Assembly (NCBI GenBank): GCA_910588535.1
Contig: CAJUOO010000039.1
Span: 1 to 29,873 of the forward strand
Reading direction: 5' to 3'
Source: an uncultured Lachnospiraceae bacterium
Lineage (GTDB): Bacteria; Bacillota; Clostridia; Lachnospirales; Lachnospiraceae
DNA: 29,873 bases
Shown here: piece by piece, positions 15,162 to 22,206 of the stretch
Layout of the letters: the number at the start of each line of letters is the position of its first letter
Position numbering within the stretch: the first letter of the stretch is position 1
Position numbers and translations under genes: made by a program
Notes under the pieces: model-generated
Database searches by the model: none
What the model was told of the DNA's origin: nothing
The model's input: only the letters and a program-made list of their open reading frames with translations

Positions 15162-16550
15162 GTGGCAGTGGACGAAAAAGAACTGCAGGCTATCGTGAAG
15201 GAAGTTATGGCGAAGATGCAGAAGGAAACAAAACCCTCGGCAAAACAATCAGGTATCTTCGAGGATATGAATGATGCGATTGCGAAAGCAAAGGAAGCAC
15301 AGAGAATTATGCAGAAGATGCCGATGGATTTCCGTGAAAAGATTATAGCAAATATACGTAGAAAGACAAAGGAAAATGCAGAGATTCTCGCTCGCATGGG
15401 TGTGGAGGAGACTGGCATGGGAAATGTCGGCGACAAGATATTAAAGCATCATCTTCTCGCTGAGAAGACTCCCGGCACAGAGGATATTACCACGACAGCA
15501 TGGTCCGGTGACAGAGGCTTGACCTTGATAGAGATGGGACCATTTGGTGTGATTGGAGCGATCACTCCCTGTACCAATCCAAGTGAGACGATTCTCTGCA
15601 ACAGCATAGGCATGCTTGCGGGCGGCAATACCGTAGTATTCTGCCCTCACCCAGCAGCTATCAAGGTTTCTCAGTTTGCTATCCAGCTTGTCAATCAGGC
15701 GAGCGTGGAGGCAGGTGGCCCGGATAATGTGGCTGTGTCAGTGACAAAGCCCACTATGGAGGCGAGCAAGATTATGATGTCGCACAAGGATATCCCGCTG
15801 ATTGCGGCGACAGGTGGTCCGGGTGTTGTCACCACAGTGCTTTCTTCCGGTAAGAGAGGAATCGGCGCAGGAGCGGGGAATCCGCCGGTAGTGGTAGATG
15901 AGACGGCAGATATTAAAAAGGCGGCGATCGATATTATAAATGGCTGTACCTTTGACAACAATCTTCCATGTATCGCGGAGAAGGAAGTGGTTGCGGTCAG
16001 TCAGATTGCAGATGAGCTGATCTATCATATGATAGAGAATGGCTGCTATGTGGCTTCTAAGGAGGAGCAGGATAAGCTTGTTGCGACTGTGCTCACACCA
16101 AAGGGACTGAACAGAAAATGTGTGGGGCGTGATGCCAAGACATTATTGTCCATGATCGGAGTCACAGCACCAGAAAATACCCGCTGCATTATCTTTGAAG
16201 GACCGAAGGAGCATCCGCTTATTGCGGAGGAGCTGATGATGCCGATTCTCGGAATTGTCAGGGCAAAGGATGTGGACGATGCGATTGAGCAGGCGGTGTG
16301 GTTAGAGCATGGGAATCGCCATTCGGCACATATGCATTCAAAGAATGTTGAGAATCTGACGAAATTTGGAAAAGCGATTGACACGGCGATCTTTGTGAAA
16401 AATGCGCCGTCATACGCGGCAATTGGCTTTGGCGGCGAGGGCTTTTGTACCTTTACCATAGCGAGCCGCACAGGGGAGGGACTTACTTCCGCAAGCACCT
16501 TTACAAAGAGAAGACGCTGTGTGATGTCAGACAGCCTCTGTGTTAGATAG
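15162..16550 (+). CDS. pduP: CoA-acylating propionaldehyde dehydrogenase (PduP)
   Basis: This enzyme of about 462 residues is predicted to oxidise propionaldehyde to propionyl-CoA with NAD+ inside the compartment. The catalytic cysteine is Cys270 in NNLPCIAEKEVV, the hallmark of acylating PduP/EutE-type dehydrogenases. Other fold motifs are FGVIGAITPCTNP, ATGGPGVV and the GNPPVVVDETAD strand. The N-terminal LQAIVKEVMAKM is an encapsulation peptide, joined by a short KETKPSAKQSG linker. The start is GTG 15162, with GAGGAGG seven bases upstream; a TTG at 15123 would lie inside the preceding gene. NADH made here would be re-oxidised by PduQ. Confidence 0.95.
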   Translation: MAVDEKELQAIVKEVMAKMQKETKPSAKQSGIFEDMNDAIAKAKEAQRIMQKMPMDFREKIIANIRRKTKENAEILARMGVEETGMGNVGDKILKHHLLAEKTPGTEDITTTAWSGDRGLTLIEMGPFGVIGAITPCTNPSETILCNSIGMLAGGNTVVFCPHPAAIKVSQFAIQLVNQASVEAGGPDNVAVSVTKPTMEASKIMMSHKDIPLIAATGGPGVVTTVLSSGKRGIGAGAGNPPVVVDETADIKKAAIDIINGCTFDNNLPCIAEKEVVAVSQIADELIYHMIENGCYVASKEEQDKLVATVLTPKGLNRKCVGRDAKTLLSMIGVTAPENTRCIIFEGPKEHPLIAEELMMPILGIVRAKDVDDAIEQAVWLEHGNRHSAHMHSKNVENLTKFGKAIDTAIFVKNAPSYAAIGFGGEGFCTFTIASRTGEGLTSASTFTKRRRCVMSDSLCVR

Positions 16551-16576
16551 ATAGTTAAGGAAGGGAGATAATAGCA

Positions 16577-17794
16577 ATGGACATGAATTCAGTCAATATT
16601 GAAGAGATTGTGAAACAGGTCCTTAAGGGCATGTCAAGCCAGCCAGCACAGAGTGCGGCACCTGTTCCTTCTTATCAGGCGCCGGGTGCCATTCCTAAGA
16701 CAGCGAGAGTGGCGATGCTGACAGCACTTGAGAAGATTGAGCTTCAGGAATATCCGATCCCAGAGCTTGGCGACGGAGATATTTTAGTTAAGGTGGAGGG
16801 CTGTGGTATCTGTGGAACCGACGCACATGAATATAAAAGAGATCCATTTAGTCTGATTCCTGTTGTGTTAGGACATGAGGGAACCGGCGAGATCGTGAAG
16901 ATGGGCAGTAAGGTGAAAAAAGACAGTGCCGGCAAGGATCTACATGTGGGAGACAAGGTTGTCACCTGTATGATATTTAAGGATAATCCAGACATCACTA
17001 TGTTTGATTTGAATAAACAGAATGTGGGTGGCGCGGATGTATATGGCCTGCTTCCCGATGATGATAAGCATCTGAATGGCTGGTTTTCTGATTATATTGT
17101 GATTCGTCAGGGTTCTACAGTATTTAATGTGAGTGATCTGGATCTGGATTCCCGCATCTTGATTGAGCCATGTGCTGTGTTAATCCATGCAGTGGAGAGG
17201 GCGAAGACAACAGGAATCCTTCGCTTTAACAGCAGAGTGGTAGTGCAGGGCTGTGGACCGATCGGTCTTATCTGTATAGCAGTGCTCAGGACGATGGGCA
17301 TTGAGAATATCGTGGCAGTGGACGGTGAGCAGAAGAGACTGGATTTCGCGAGAGAGATGGGAGCAGGCAAAACCGTTAATTTCAAGGATCACAAGGGCAT
17401 CGAGGCACTCTCTGAGGCAGTGAATGTAGCATTTGGCGGATATTTGGCAGATTTTGCTTTCCAGTGTACAGGTTCTCCTGTGGCACATAGCAATATTTAT
17501 AAATTTATCCGCAACGGCGGTGGACTGTGTGAGCTTGGTTTCTTTATCAACGGCGGAGATGCAACGATCAACCCGCATTTTGATATTTGCTCAAAGGAGA
17601 TCACAACTGTTGGTTCATGGGTATATACGCTGAGAGATTACGCGACAACCTTTGATTTCTTAAAGAGGGCAAAGGGCATCGGATTGCCAATCAATAAGTT
17701 GATCACTCATAAGTTCTCTTTAGAGGACATCAATGAGGGCTTCCAGACAAATCTTCGCATGGAAGGCTTGAAGATCGCTATCGTAAATAAATAA
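16577..17794 (+). CDS. Zinc-type medium-chain alcohol dehydrogenase with encapsulation peptide
   Basis: This MDR-superfamily alcohol dehydrogenase of 405 residues has catalytic-zinc motifs GCGICGTDAHEY and LGHEGTG and the coenzyme site VVVQGCGPIGLI. The usual four-cysteine structural zinc lobe is not seen: the corresponding stretch (about residues 130-165) contains a single Cys. The first 40 residues are an added targeting segment, IEEIVKQVLKGM followed by an Ala/Pro/Gln-rich linker. Fucose/rhamnose-type compartments of this family carry such a protein. Plausible roles are lactaldehyde to 1,2-propanediol reduction or propionaldehyde reduction; sequence does not decide. GGGAG lies about ten bases before ATG 16577. 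Confidence 0.88.
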   Translation: MDMNSVNIEEIVKQVLKGMSSQPAQSAAPVPSYQAPGAIPKTARVAMLTALEKIELQEYPIPELGDGDILVKVEGCGICGTDAHEYKRDPFSLIPVVLGHEGTGEIVKMGSKVKKDSAGKDLHVGDKVVTCMIFKDNPDITMFDLNKQNVGGADVYGLLPDDDKHLNGWFSDYIVIRQGSTVFNVSDLDLDSRILIEPCAVLIHAVERAKTTGILRFNSRVVVQGCGPIGLICIAVLRTMGIENIVAVDGEQKRLDFAREMGAGKTVNFKDHKGIEALSEAVNVAFGGYLADFAFQCTGSPVAHSNIYKFIRNGGGLCELGFFINGGDATINPHFDICSKEITTVGSWVYTLRDYATTFDFLKRAKGIGLPINKLITHKFSLEDINEGFQTNLRMEGLKIAIVNK

Positions 17795-17839
17795 TGCGAC
17801 ATGGGTATTTTGTGAGAAATAGCCTAAGGAGAAAAGACT

Positions 17840-18154
17840 ATGGCAAAAGCAGTTGGTATTATTGAGGTGTACGGCCTAGTGGCGGCTTTTGTGGCAGCGG
17901 ATGCTGCATGTAAGGCGGCGGACGTGACGCTGGAGACCTTTGACAAGAACAAGCCTGCCAATGCAGATAAGCTGCCGGTGCCGCTTATCGTGTTGGTAAA
18001 GTTTAGAGGGAGCGTCGCGGCCGTCGAGGCAGCGATGGAAGCTGCCGAGGAGGCTGCGAATACCGTGTCCGGCGTAGTGTCCAAGTATGTGATAGCAAGC
18101 CCGGAGGACGATACAGAAAAGATGTTGAAGCTGAGCGGTCTGGATAAAACCTAG
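17840..18154 (+). CDS. BMC-H shell protein with atypical pore loop
   Basis: This 104-residue single BMC-domain protein begins AVGIIEVYGLVAAFVAADAACKAADV and ends VSKYVIASPEDD, so it is a hexameric shell tile. The pore loop, normally KIGSG, is replaced by a longer stretch (about residues 35-48, TFDKNKPANADKLP) without the glycine-serine turn, so its central pore should differ in size and charge. The region around residues 58-72 is very alanine-rich. It is the first of four consecutive shell genes. TAAGGAGAAAAG precedes ATG 17840. It is shorter than PduK and lacks an iron-sulfur extension. Confidence 0.88.
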   Translation: MAKAVGIIEVYGLVAAFVAADAACKAADVTLETFDKNKPANADKLPVPLIVLVKFRGSVAAVEAAMEAAEEAANTVSGVVSKYVIASPEDDTEKMLKLSGLDKT

Positions 18155-18175
18155 AATATCATTACATATAGATGG

Positions 18176-18205
18176 TTGATAGAAGGCGCAGATTCGCTTG
18201 ATAAT
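18176..18205 (+). promoter_or_regulatory. Possible internal promoter before first PduA/J shell gene
   Basis: TTGATA (18176-18181), an 18-base spacer and GATAAT (18200-18205) each match five of six consensus bases. The site sits in a 75-base spacer just before the shell gene with the strongest ribosome binding site in the operon (AGGAGG). It may boost the major shell protein; evidence is motif only. Confidence 0.35.
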
Positions 18206-18229
18206 AGGATAAAATAGGAGGAAATAAAA

Positions 18230-18508
18230 ATGGCACAGGAAGCATTGGGAATGGTAGAAACAAGAGGTCTGGTGGCTGCTATCGAGGCAGCAGATGCCAT
18301 GGTAAAGGCAGCAGAAGTGACATTGATCGGCACAGAGAAGATTGGATCTGGACTGGTGAGTGTTATGGTTCGCGGAGATGTCGGAGCAGTGAAGGCAGCG
18401 ACAGAGGTTGGCGGAAGCGCAGCGAGCAAGCTGGGTGAGCTGGTTGCTGTACATGTAATTCCAAGACCTCACAACGATGTGGAGAAGATCCTTCCTACCT
18501 TAAAATAA
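18230..18508 (+). CDS. BMC-H major shell protein, PduA/PduJ type (copy 1)
   Basis: This 92-residue canonical BMC-H protein forms the flat hexagonal tiles of the shell facets. The pore loop KIGSG sits at residues 37-41, as in Salmonella PduA, where the pore passes 1,2-propanediol. The N-terminus ALGMVETRGLVAAIEAAD and C-terminus HVIPRPHNDVEKILPTLK are typical. It is about 87 percent identical (80 of 92, counted by eye) to the copy at 18918. A strong TAGGAGGAAATAAAA site precedes ATG 18230, consistent with high expression. Confidence 0.96.
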   Translation: MAQEALGMVETRGLVAAIEAADAMVKAAEVTLIGTEKIGSGLVSVMVRGDVGAVKAATEVGGSAASKLGELVAVHVIPRPHNDVEKILPTLK

Positions 18509-18512
18509 GAGA

Positions 18513-18540
18513 GCCGCCATATAGCGGCGGATGGCAGTTA
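18513..18540 (+). repeat. Short hairpin repeat, copy d (partial)
   Basis: The stem GCCGC-CATATA-GCGGC (18513-18528), preceded by GAGA and followed by GGATGGCAGTTA, matches the hairpin-plus-ATG..GTTA core of copies b and c. The upstream GAAGT/CTCAC flank is absent, so this copy is partial or its resemblance is partly chance. Confidence 0.35.
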
Positions 18541-18554
18541 AAGGAGCATGGCGC

Positions 18555-18884
18555 ATGAAATCATTAGGATTTATCGAGATTCCAAGTGTGGCGGCTGCCG
18601 TGGATGCACTGGATACGATGTGCAAGACCGCAGATGTGGAGTTTGTCACTTGGGAGAGAAAGATGGGGGGAAGGCTGGTGACAGTGATTGTTCAGGGTGA
18701 AGTTGCAGCGGTCTCTCAGGCAGTGGAGAGTGCAGTGCAGTCTGCGATACTGAAGCCGGCAGCATACGCTGTCATCGCAAACCCCCATGAGGAGCTTTGG
18801 AAGATTATTAAGCTCAGCCAGAAAAAGCTCCATAAAACGGAGCAGTCAGAAAAAGTGGAAGATAAGACAATGTCAGAGGTTTAA
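18555..18884 (+). CDS. BMC-H shell protein with altered pore and charged C-terminal tail
   Basis: This single BMC-domain protein of about 109 residues is more divergent than its neighbours: KSLGFIEIPSVAAAVDALDTMCKTADVEFVTW at the start, pore loop KMGGR in place of KIGSG, and AYAVIANPHEELWKII at the end. After the domain it carries about 18 residues rich in Lys and Glu (KLHKTEQSEKVEDKTMSEV), possibly a flexible tail for partner binding. ATG 18555 has AAAGGAG eight bases upstream. An in-frame ATG at 18531 lies within the repeat hairpin flank and is less likely. It is placed between two near-identical PduA/J genes. Confidence 0.88.
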   Translation: MKSLGFIEIPSVAAAVDALDTMCKTADVEFVTWERKMGGRLVTVIVQGEVAAVSQAVESAVQSAILKPAAYAVIANPHEELWKIIKLSQKKLHKTEQSEKVEDKTMSEV

Positions 18885-18917
18885 GTGTATAAGCTTTAGA
18901 CTGAAAGGAGATTTCAA

Positions 18918-19196
18918 ATGGCACAGGAAGCTTTAGGAATGGTGGAAACAAGAGGATTAGTAGCAGCAGTTGAGGCGGCAGATTCTATGCTGAAGGCTGC
19001 TAATGTAGAGCTTATCGGTTCCGAGAAGATCGGATCTGGACTGGTAAGTGTTATGGTTCGCGGAGATGTGGGAGCTGTGAAGGCTGCTGTGGAGGCAGGT
19101 GCTGCCAATGCAAGCAAGCTGGGCGAGTTAGTAGCTACTCATGTGATTCCAAGACCTCACAATGATGTGGAGAAGATTCTTCCAACACTGAAATAA
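18918..19196 (+). CDS. BMC-H major shell protein, PduA/PduJ type (copy 2)
   Basis: This 92-residue paralogue of the protein at 18230 has the same KIGSG pore loop at residues 37-41 and an identical last 16 residues. Differences cluster at residues 18-35 and 58-66. Paired PduA/PduJ paralogues are usual in propanediol compartments and can differ in permeability or assembly role. GAAAGGAGATTT precedes ATG 18918. A strong stem-loop without a U-tract follows at 19225. Confidence 0.96.
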   Translation: MAQEALGMVETRGLVAAVEAADSMLKAANVELIGSEKIGSGLVSVMVRGDVGAVKAAVEAGAANASKLGELVATHVIPRPHNDVEKILPTLK

Positions 19197-19224
19197 ATAG
19201 AGATAGGGCAGAGAGACGCGGTGC

Positions 19225-19256
19225 GGCAGGCATAGACTCCGTGTAGTATGCCTGCC
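19225..19256 (+). promoter_or_regulatory. Intercistronic stem-loop between shell gene and pduL
   Basis: GGCAGGCATA (19225-19234) and TATGCCTGCC (19247-19256) form a perfect 10-bp stem with a 12-base loop in the 87-base gap before pduL. No U-tract follows, so it is unlikely to terminate. It may mark an mRNA processing or stability boundary after the shell genes (inference). Confidence 0.5.
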
Positions 19257-19283
19257 TGCGCTGGCGTTGGATAAGGATAGAAA

Positions 19284-19940
19284 GTGCAGGTGACAGGGTT
19301 GGAAGAGAGGACAGTGGAATATATCGCAAAGCTGGTTATGGACGCGATGGGCGAGCGTGAGAGGCAGAGCGGCTTTGGCGTGAAGGTGGGCGTGTCAGCG
19401 AGGCACGTGCACTTGACACAGGAGCATGTGGAAGCATTGTTTGGGCCGGGTTATCAGCTCACAAAGAAAAAGGATTTAATGGGAGGACAGTTTGCCTCCA
19501 ATGAGCAGGTGACAATTGTCGGCACAAAGCTTCGCGCAATCGAGAATGTCAGAATATTAGGACCAGTCAGAAAAGGTTCTCAAGTCGAGATTTCTCAGAC
19601 AGATGCAGTGAAATTAGGTGTTATGGCGCCCATACGTGAATCGGGCAATACCAAGGGATCAGCGCCGATCGCAATCGTGGGCCCCAAGGGAGCGATCTAT
19701 CTGAATGAAGGCTGTATTGTGGCGAAACGACATATCCATATGTCTCCGGAAGATGCGGCTTTAGCAGGTGTTACAGACGGTGAGATTGTGTCTGTGAAAT
19801 TTGCCAATGAGAGAGGAACTATTTTTAACAATGTGCAGATTCGCGTGGACAAGAGTTTTACATTGGAGATGCATATTGATACAGATGAAGCCAATGCTTC
19901 CAAGATAAAGACCGGAGATATGGGAGTTCTTGTGAAGTAG
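19284..19940 (+). CDS. pduL: PduL-type phosphotransacylase
   Basis: This enzyme of 218 residues is predicted to convert propionyl-CoA and phosphate to propionyl-phosphate and CoA, recycling CoA for PduP within the lumen. It has two PduL domains with zinc-binding motifs SARHVHLT (about residues 38-45) and KRHIHMS (about 148-154), plus DLMGGQFASNEQV. PduL is unrelated to the housekeeping Pta. The N-terminus VEYIAKLVMDAM is an encapsulation peptide. The start is GTG 19284, with AAGGA six bases upstream; GTG 19290 and TTG 19299 are alternatives that keep the targeting helix. No propionate kinase gene follows, so a housekeeping kinase probably finishes the route. Confidence 0.94.
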   Translation: MQVTGLEERTVEYIAKLVMDAMGERERQSGFGVKVGVSARHVHLTQEHVEALFGPGYQLTKKKDLMGGQFASNEQVTIVGTKLRAIENVRILGPVRKGSQVEISQTDAVKLGVMAPIRESGNTKGSAPIAIVGPKGAIYLNEGCIVAKRHIHMSPEDAALAGVTDGEIVSVKFANERGTIFNNVQIRVDKSFTLEMHIDTDEANASKIKTGDMGVLVK

Positions 19941-19995
19941 GAATGTAGGAGAGAAGTCTTGTTTTCTCAAGGCTTGTTTGGGCTAGGGGATTATT

Positions 19996-20262
19996 ATGAT
20001 AGTTGGCAAGGTTGTAGGCAGTGTAGTGGCAACAAGAAAGAATGAAAATCTAGTTGGAAGTAAATTCCTGATTGTGGAGCCTTTTGAGAGCATGAAGGGA
20101 GCAAATAACCGGATTGTCGCGATCGACAATGTGGGTGCGGGCATCGGTGAGATTGTTCTGGTAGCACAGGGAAGCGCGGCGAGAATTGGCTGCGGCCTAG
20201 CAGATTCACCGGTAGATGCGGCAATCGTCGGGATCGTCGATGACGGAATCGGGCTGGAATAG
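19996..20262 (+). CDS. pduN: BMC-P pentameric vertex protein (PduN/EutN/CcmL)
   Basis: This 88-residue protein starts MIVGKVVGSVVATRKNENLVGSKFLIVEP and contains the conserved AIDNVGAGIGEIVLVAQGSAAR, the signature of the EutN/CcmL family that forms pentamers capping the shell vertices. One such gene per locus is normal. AGGGG lies about seven bases before ATG 19996. The PduS gene starts ten bases after the stop. Confidence 0.96.
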   Translation: MIVGKVVGSVVATRKNENLVGSKFLIVEPFESMKGANNRIVAIDNVGAGIGEIVLVAQGSAARIGCGLADSPVDAAIVGIVDDGIGLE

Positions 20263-20272
20263 AGGTGCTTAT

Positions 20273-21601
20273 ATGAACATAACAGAATTAAGCGCGCTTA
20301 TGCGTGAGAGCGGTGTAGTAGGCGCCGGCGGCGCAGGCTTTCCGTCCTACGCTAAGCTGAATAAAAAGGCTGATACGATAATATTAAACTGTGCGGAGTG
20401 TGAGCCATTGTTAAAGCTTCACAGGCAGGTGCTTGCAAAATATGCTTACGAGATTTTAAGTACTCTGGAGCAGATTGCAGATGCCGTGGAGGCAGAGCGG
20501 GTTATTATTGCCGTTAAGGGAAGCTATAAGCAGACAGTTGAGGCGATTAAGGCACAGCTTTCCTCCTTAAAAAAGACAGAGATAGGGATTCTGCCTGAGA
20601 TCTATCCTGCCGGCGATGAGGTTATCACGATCTATGAGACGACAAAGCGCGTGGTTCCGCCGGGAAGTCTACCGATAGAAGTGGGTGTTATCGTCTATAA
20701 TGTGGAGACAATCTATAATGTATATCGCGCCGTGGCAGAGCATGCCCCAGTTACATATAAGTATATTACAGTTGCAGGCGAGGTGGCAAAGCCTGTCACA
20801 TTGAAAGTTCCACTTGGCATGACCTATCATGAGCTAATTGAGCTTGCAGGTGGCGCGACAGTTTCTGATCCAGTGTTGATTGGCGGCGGTCCCATGACAG
20901 GCAGAATTGTGAATGGTTATGACACGGTGACAAAGACAAGCAATGCTGTGCTTGTGATGCCTCCAAATTCTTTTATCGTGCAGAAGAAGCAGACTCGGAT
21001 TCAGACAAATATGAAGAGAGCTATGGCAGCTTGCTGTCAGTGTCAGATGTGTACGGATCTGTGTCCAAGGCATCTATTAGGGCATCCGATTGAGCCTCAT
21101 GCATTTATGCGCTCGGCGAGCAGTGGAGTGACAAGAGATGTCACGCCGTACATAAATACCATGTTCTGTTCTCAGTGTGGCTTGTGTGAGATGTTTTCCT
21201 GCTTCCAGAATCTTGCCCCGACAACATTGATTGGAGTGTGCAAGTCTGGGCTTAGGAAGAATGGAGTGCCCGTTCCACAGGGAATTTCGGCAGATATGGT
21301 TTCTCCCAACAGGGAGAGTCGTCTGGTGTCCAAGGAGCGTCTGACGGCAAGGCTGGGGTTATTCAAGTATGATGTTGAGGCAAGGCTTGTAGATGAGCAG
21401 GTTGAGGCTAAGCAGGTAAAAATTGCCTTGACACAGCATATCGGCGCACCTGCTGTGGCGGCTGTGGCAAAGGGTGATGCTGTGACATTAGGGCAAGTGA
21501 TCGGAGCAGCCGCGGAAGGGAAGCTGGGAGTGAACACCCACGCCTCCATCAGCGGGACAGTTGTCGATGTTAATGACAGATTTGTTACGATTAAGGCATA
21601 G
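20273..21601 (+). CDS. pduS: PduS-like RnfC-related iron-sulfur flavoprotein
   Basis: This protein of about 442 residues has an N-terminal NADH/FMN-binding region (GVVGAGGAGFPSYAKL, then CAECEPLL), an SLBB-like middle (TVAGEVAKPVTLKVPLGM), two [4Fe-4S] ferredoxin motifs (CCQCQMCTDLCP about residue 250, and CSQCGLCEMFSC about 300), and a C-terminal lipoyl-like half-barrel. PduS of Salmonella reduces cobalamin, but no B12 enzyme is encoded here, so it more likely moves electrons between NADH and another acceptor at the shell, possibly via the PduT protein encoded next. ATG 20273 has AGAGG eight bases upstream; the earlier in-frame ATG at 20216 overlaps pduN. Confidence 0.93.
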   Translation: MNITELSALMRESGVVGAGGAGFPSYAKLNKKADTIILNCAECEPLLKLHRQVLAKYAYEILSTLEQIADAVEAERVIIAVKGSYKQTVEAIKAQLSSLKKTEIGILPEIYPAGDEVITIYETTKRVVPPGSLPIEVGVIVYNVETIYNVYRAVAEHAPVTYKYITVAGEVAKPVTLKVPLGMTYHELIELAGGATVSDPVLIGGGPMTGRIVNGYDTVTKTSNAVLVMPPNSFIVQKKQTRIQTNMKRAMAACCQCQMCTDLCPRHLLGHPIEPHAFMRSASSGVTRDVTPYINTMFCSQCGLCEMFSCFQNLAPTTLIGVCKSGLRKNGVPVPQGISADMVSPNRESRLVSKERLTARLGLFKYDVEARLVDEQVEAKQVKIALTQHIGAPAVAAVAKGDAVTLGQVIGAAAEGKLGVNTHASISGTVVDVNDRFVTIKA

Positions 21602-21636
21602 AACAGGCAGTATTTGCCCGCAGAAATGAGGTTACA

Positions 21637-22185
21637 ATGAGTAAAGCGATAGGAATGGTGGAATACAAGACAGTGTCGACAGGAATACAGGCGGCAGACT
21701 TGATGCTGAAGACGGCAGAGGTTGAGATTATTGAGGCGCAGACTGTCTGTCCCGGCAAATATATTGTGCTGATCAGCGGCGATCTGAGCGCGGTCAACGC
21801 TTCTGTGGAGGCGTCCCGCACGCAGTTTGAGCAGCAGCTTATCGACTCTTTTGTGCTTGGCAATCCACATGAATCCATTTTCAGCGCGATTTACGGCGCA
21901 GCAAATATTGAGAATGTAAAGGCACTTGGAGTGTTAGAAACCTTCTCTGCAGCCTCCATTATTGTGGCAGCCGATGCTGCTGCTAAGACCTCTATCGTCG
22001 ATTTGATTGAACTTCGAATCGCGAGAGGAATGTGTGGGAAATCCTATTTGATGCTGACAGGGGATGTGGCAGCGGTGACAGCAGCGATCGAACGCGCGCA
22101 GGCAGAGGTGGGCGAGACAGGAATGTTCCTCGACTCTTCCGTGATTGCCAGCCCAGATAAAAGACTTTGGGACAGCATCCTGTAG
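21637..22185 (+). CDS. pduT: BMC-T shell protein, PduT type, with Cys38
   Basis: This 182-residue protein contains two tandem BMC domains (about residues 1-90 and 95-182) and assembles as a trimeric pseudohexamer. Cys38 in TVCPGKY sits exactly where Salmonella PduT has the cysteine whose three symmetry copies ligate a [4Fe-4S] cluster in the pore, so the cluster is likely retained. Together with the adjacent PduS it may conduct electrons across the shell. The ribosome binding site before ATG 21637 (GAGG about seven bases upstream) is moderate. The regulator gene follows after 21 bases. Confidence 0.94.
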   Translation: MSKAIGMVEYKTVSTGIQAADLMLKTAEVEIIEAQTVCPGKYIVLISGDLSAVNASVEASRTQFEQQLIDSFVLGNPHESIFSAIYGAANIENVKALGVLETFSAASIIVAADAAAKTSIVDLIELRIARGMCGKSYLMLTGDVAAVTAAIERAQAEVGETGMFLDSSVIASPDKRLWDSIL

Positions 22186-22206
22186 CGCAGTGTTAGGGAG
22201 GAAGCT

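Noticed and set aside
19225..19256. Rho-independent terminator before pduL
   Set aside because: The stem is strong but no T-run follows, and the downstream genes belong to the same pathway and strand.
21172..21870. 232-codon minus-strand open frame across pduS and pduT
   Set aside because: Antisense shadow; both plus-strand genes carry intact, diagnostic motifs over the same bases.
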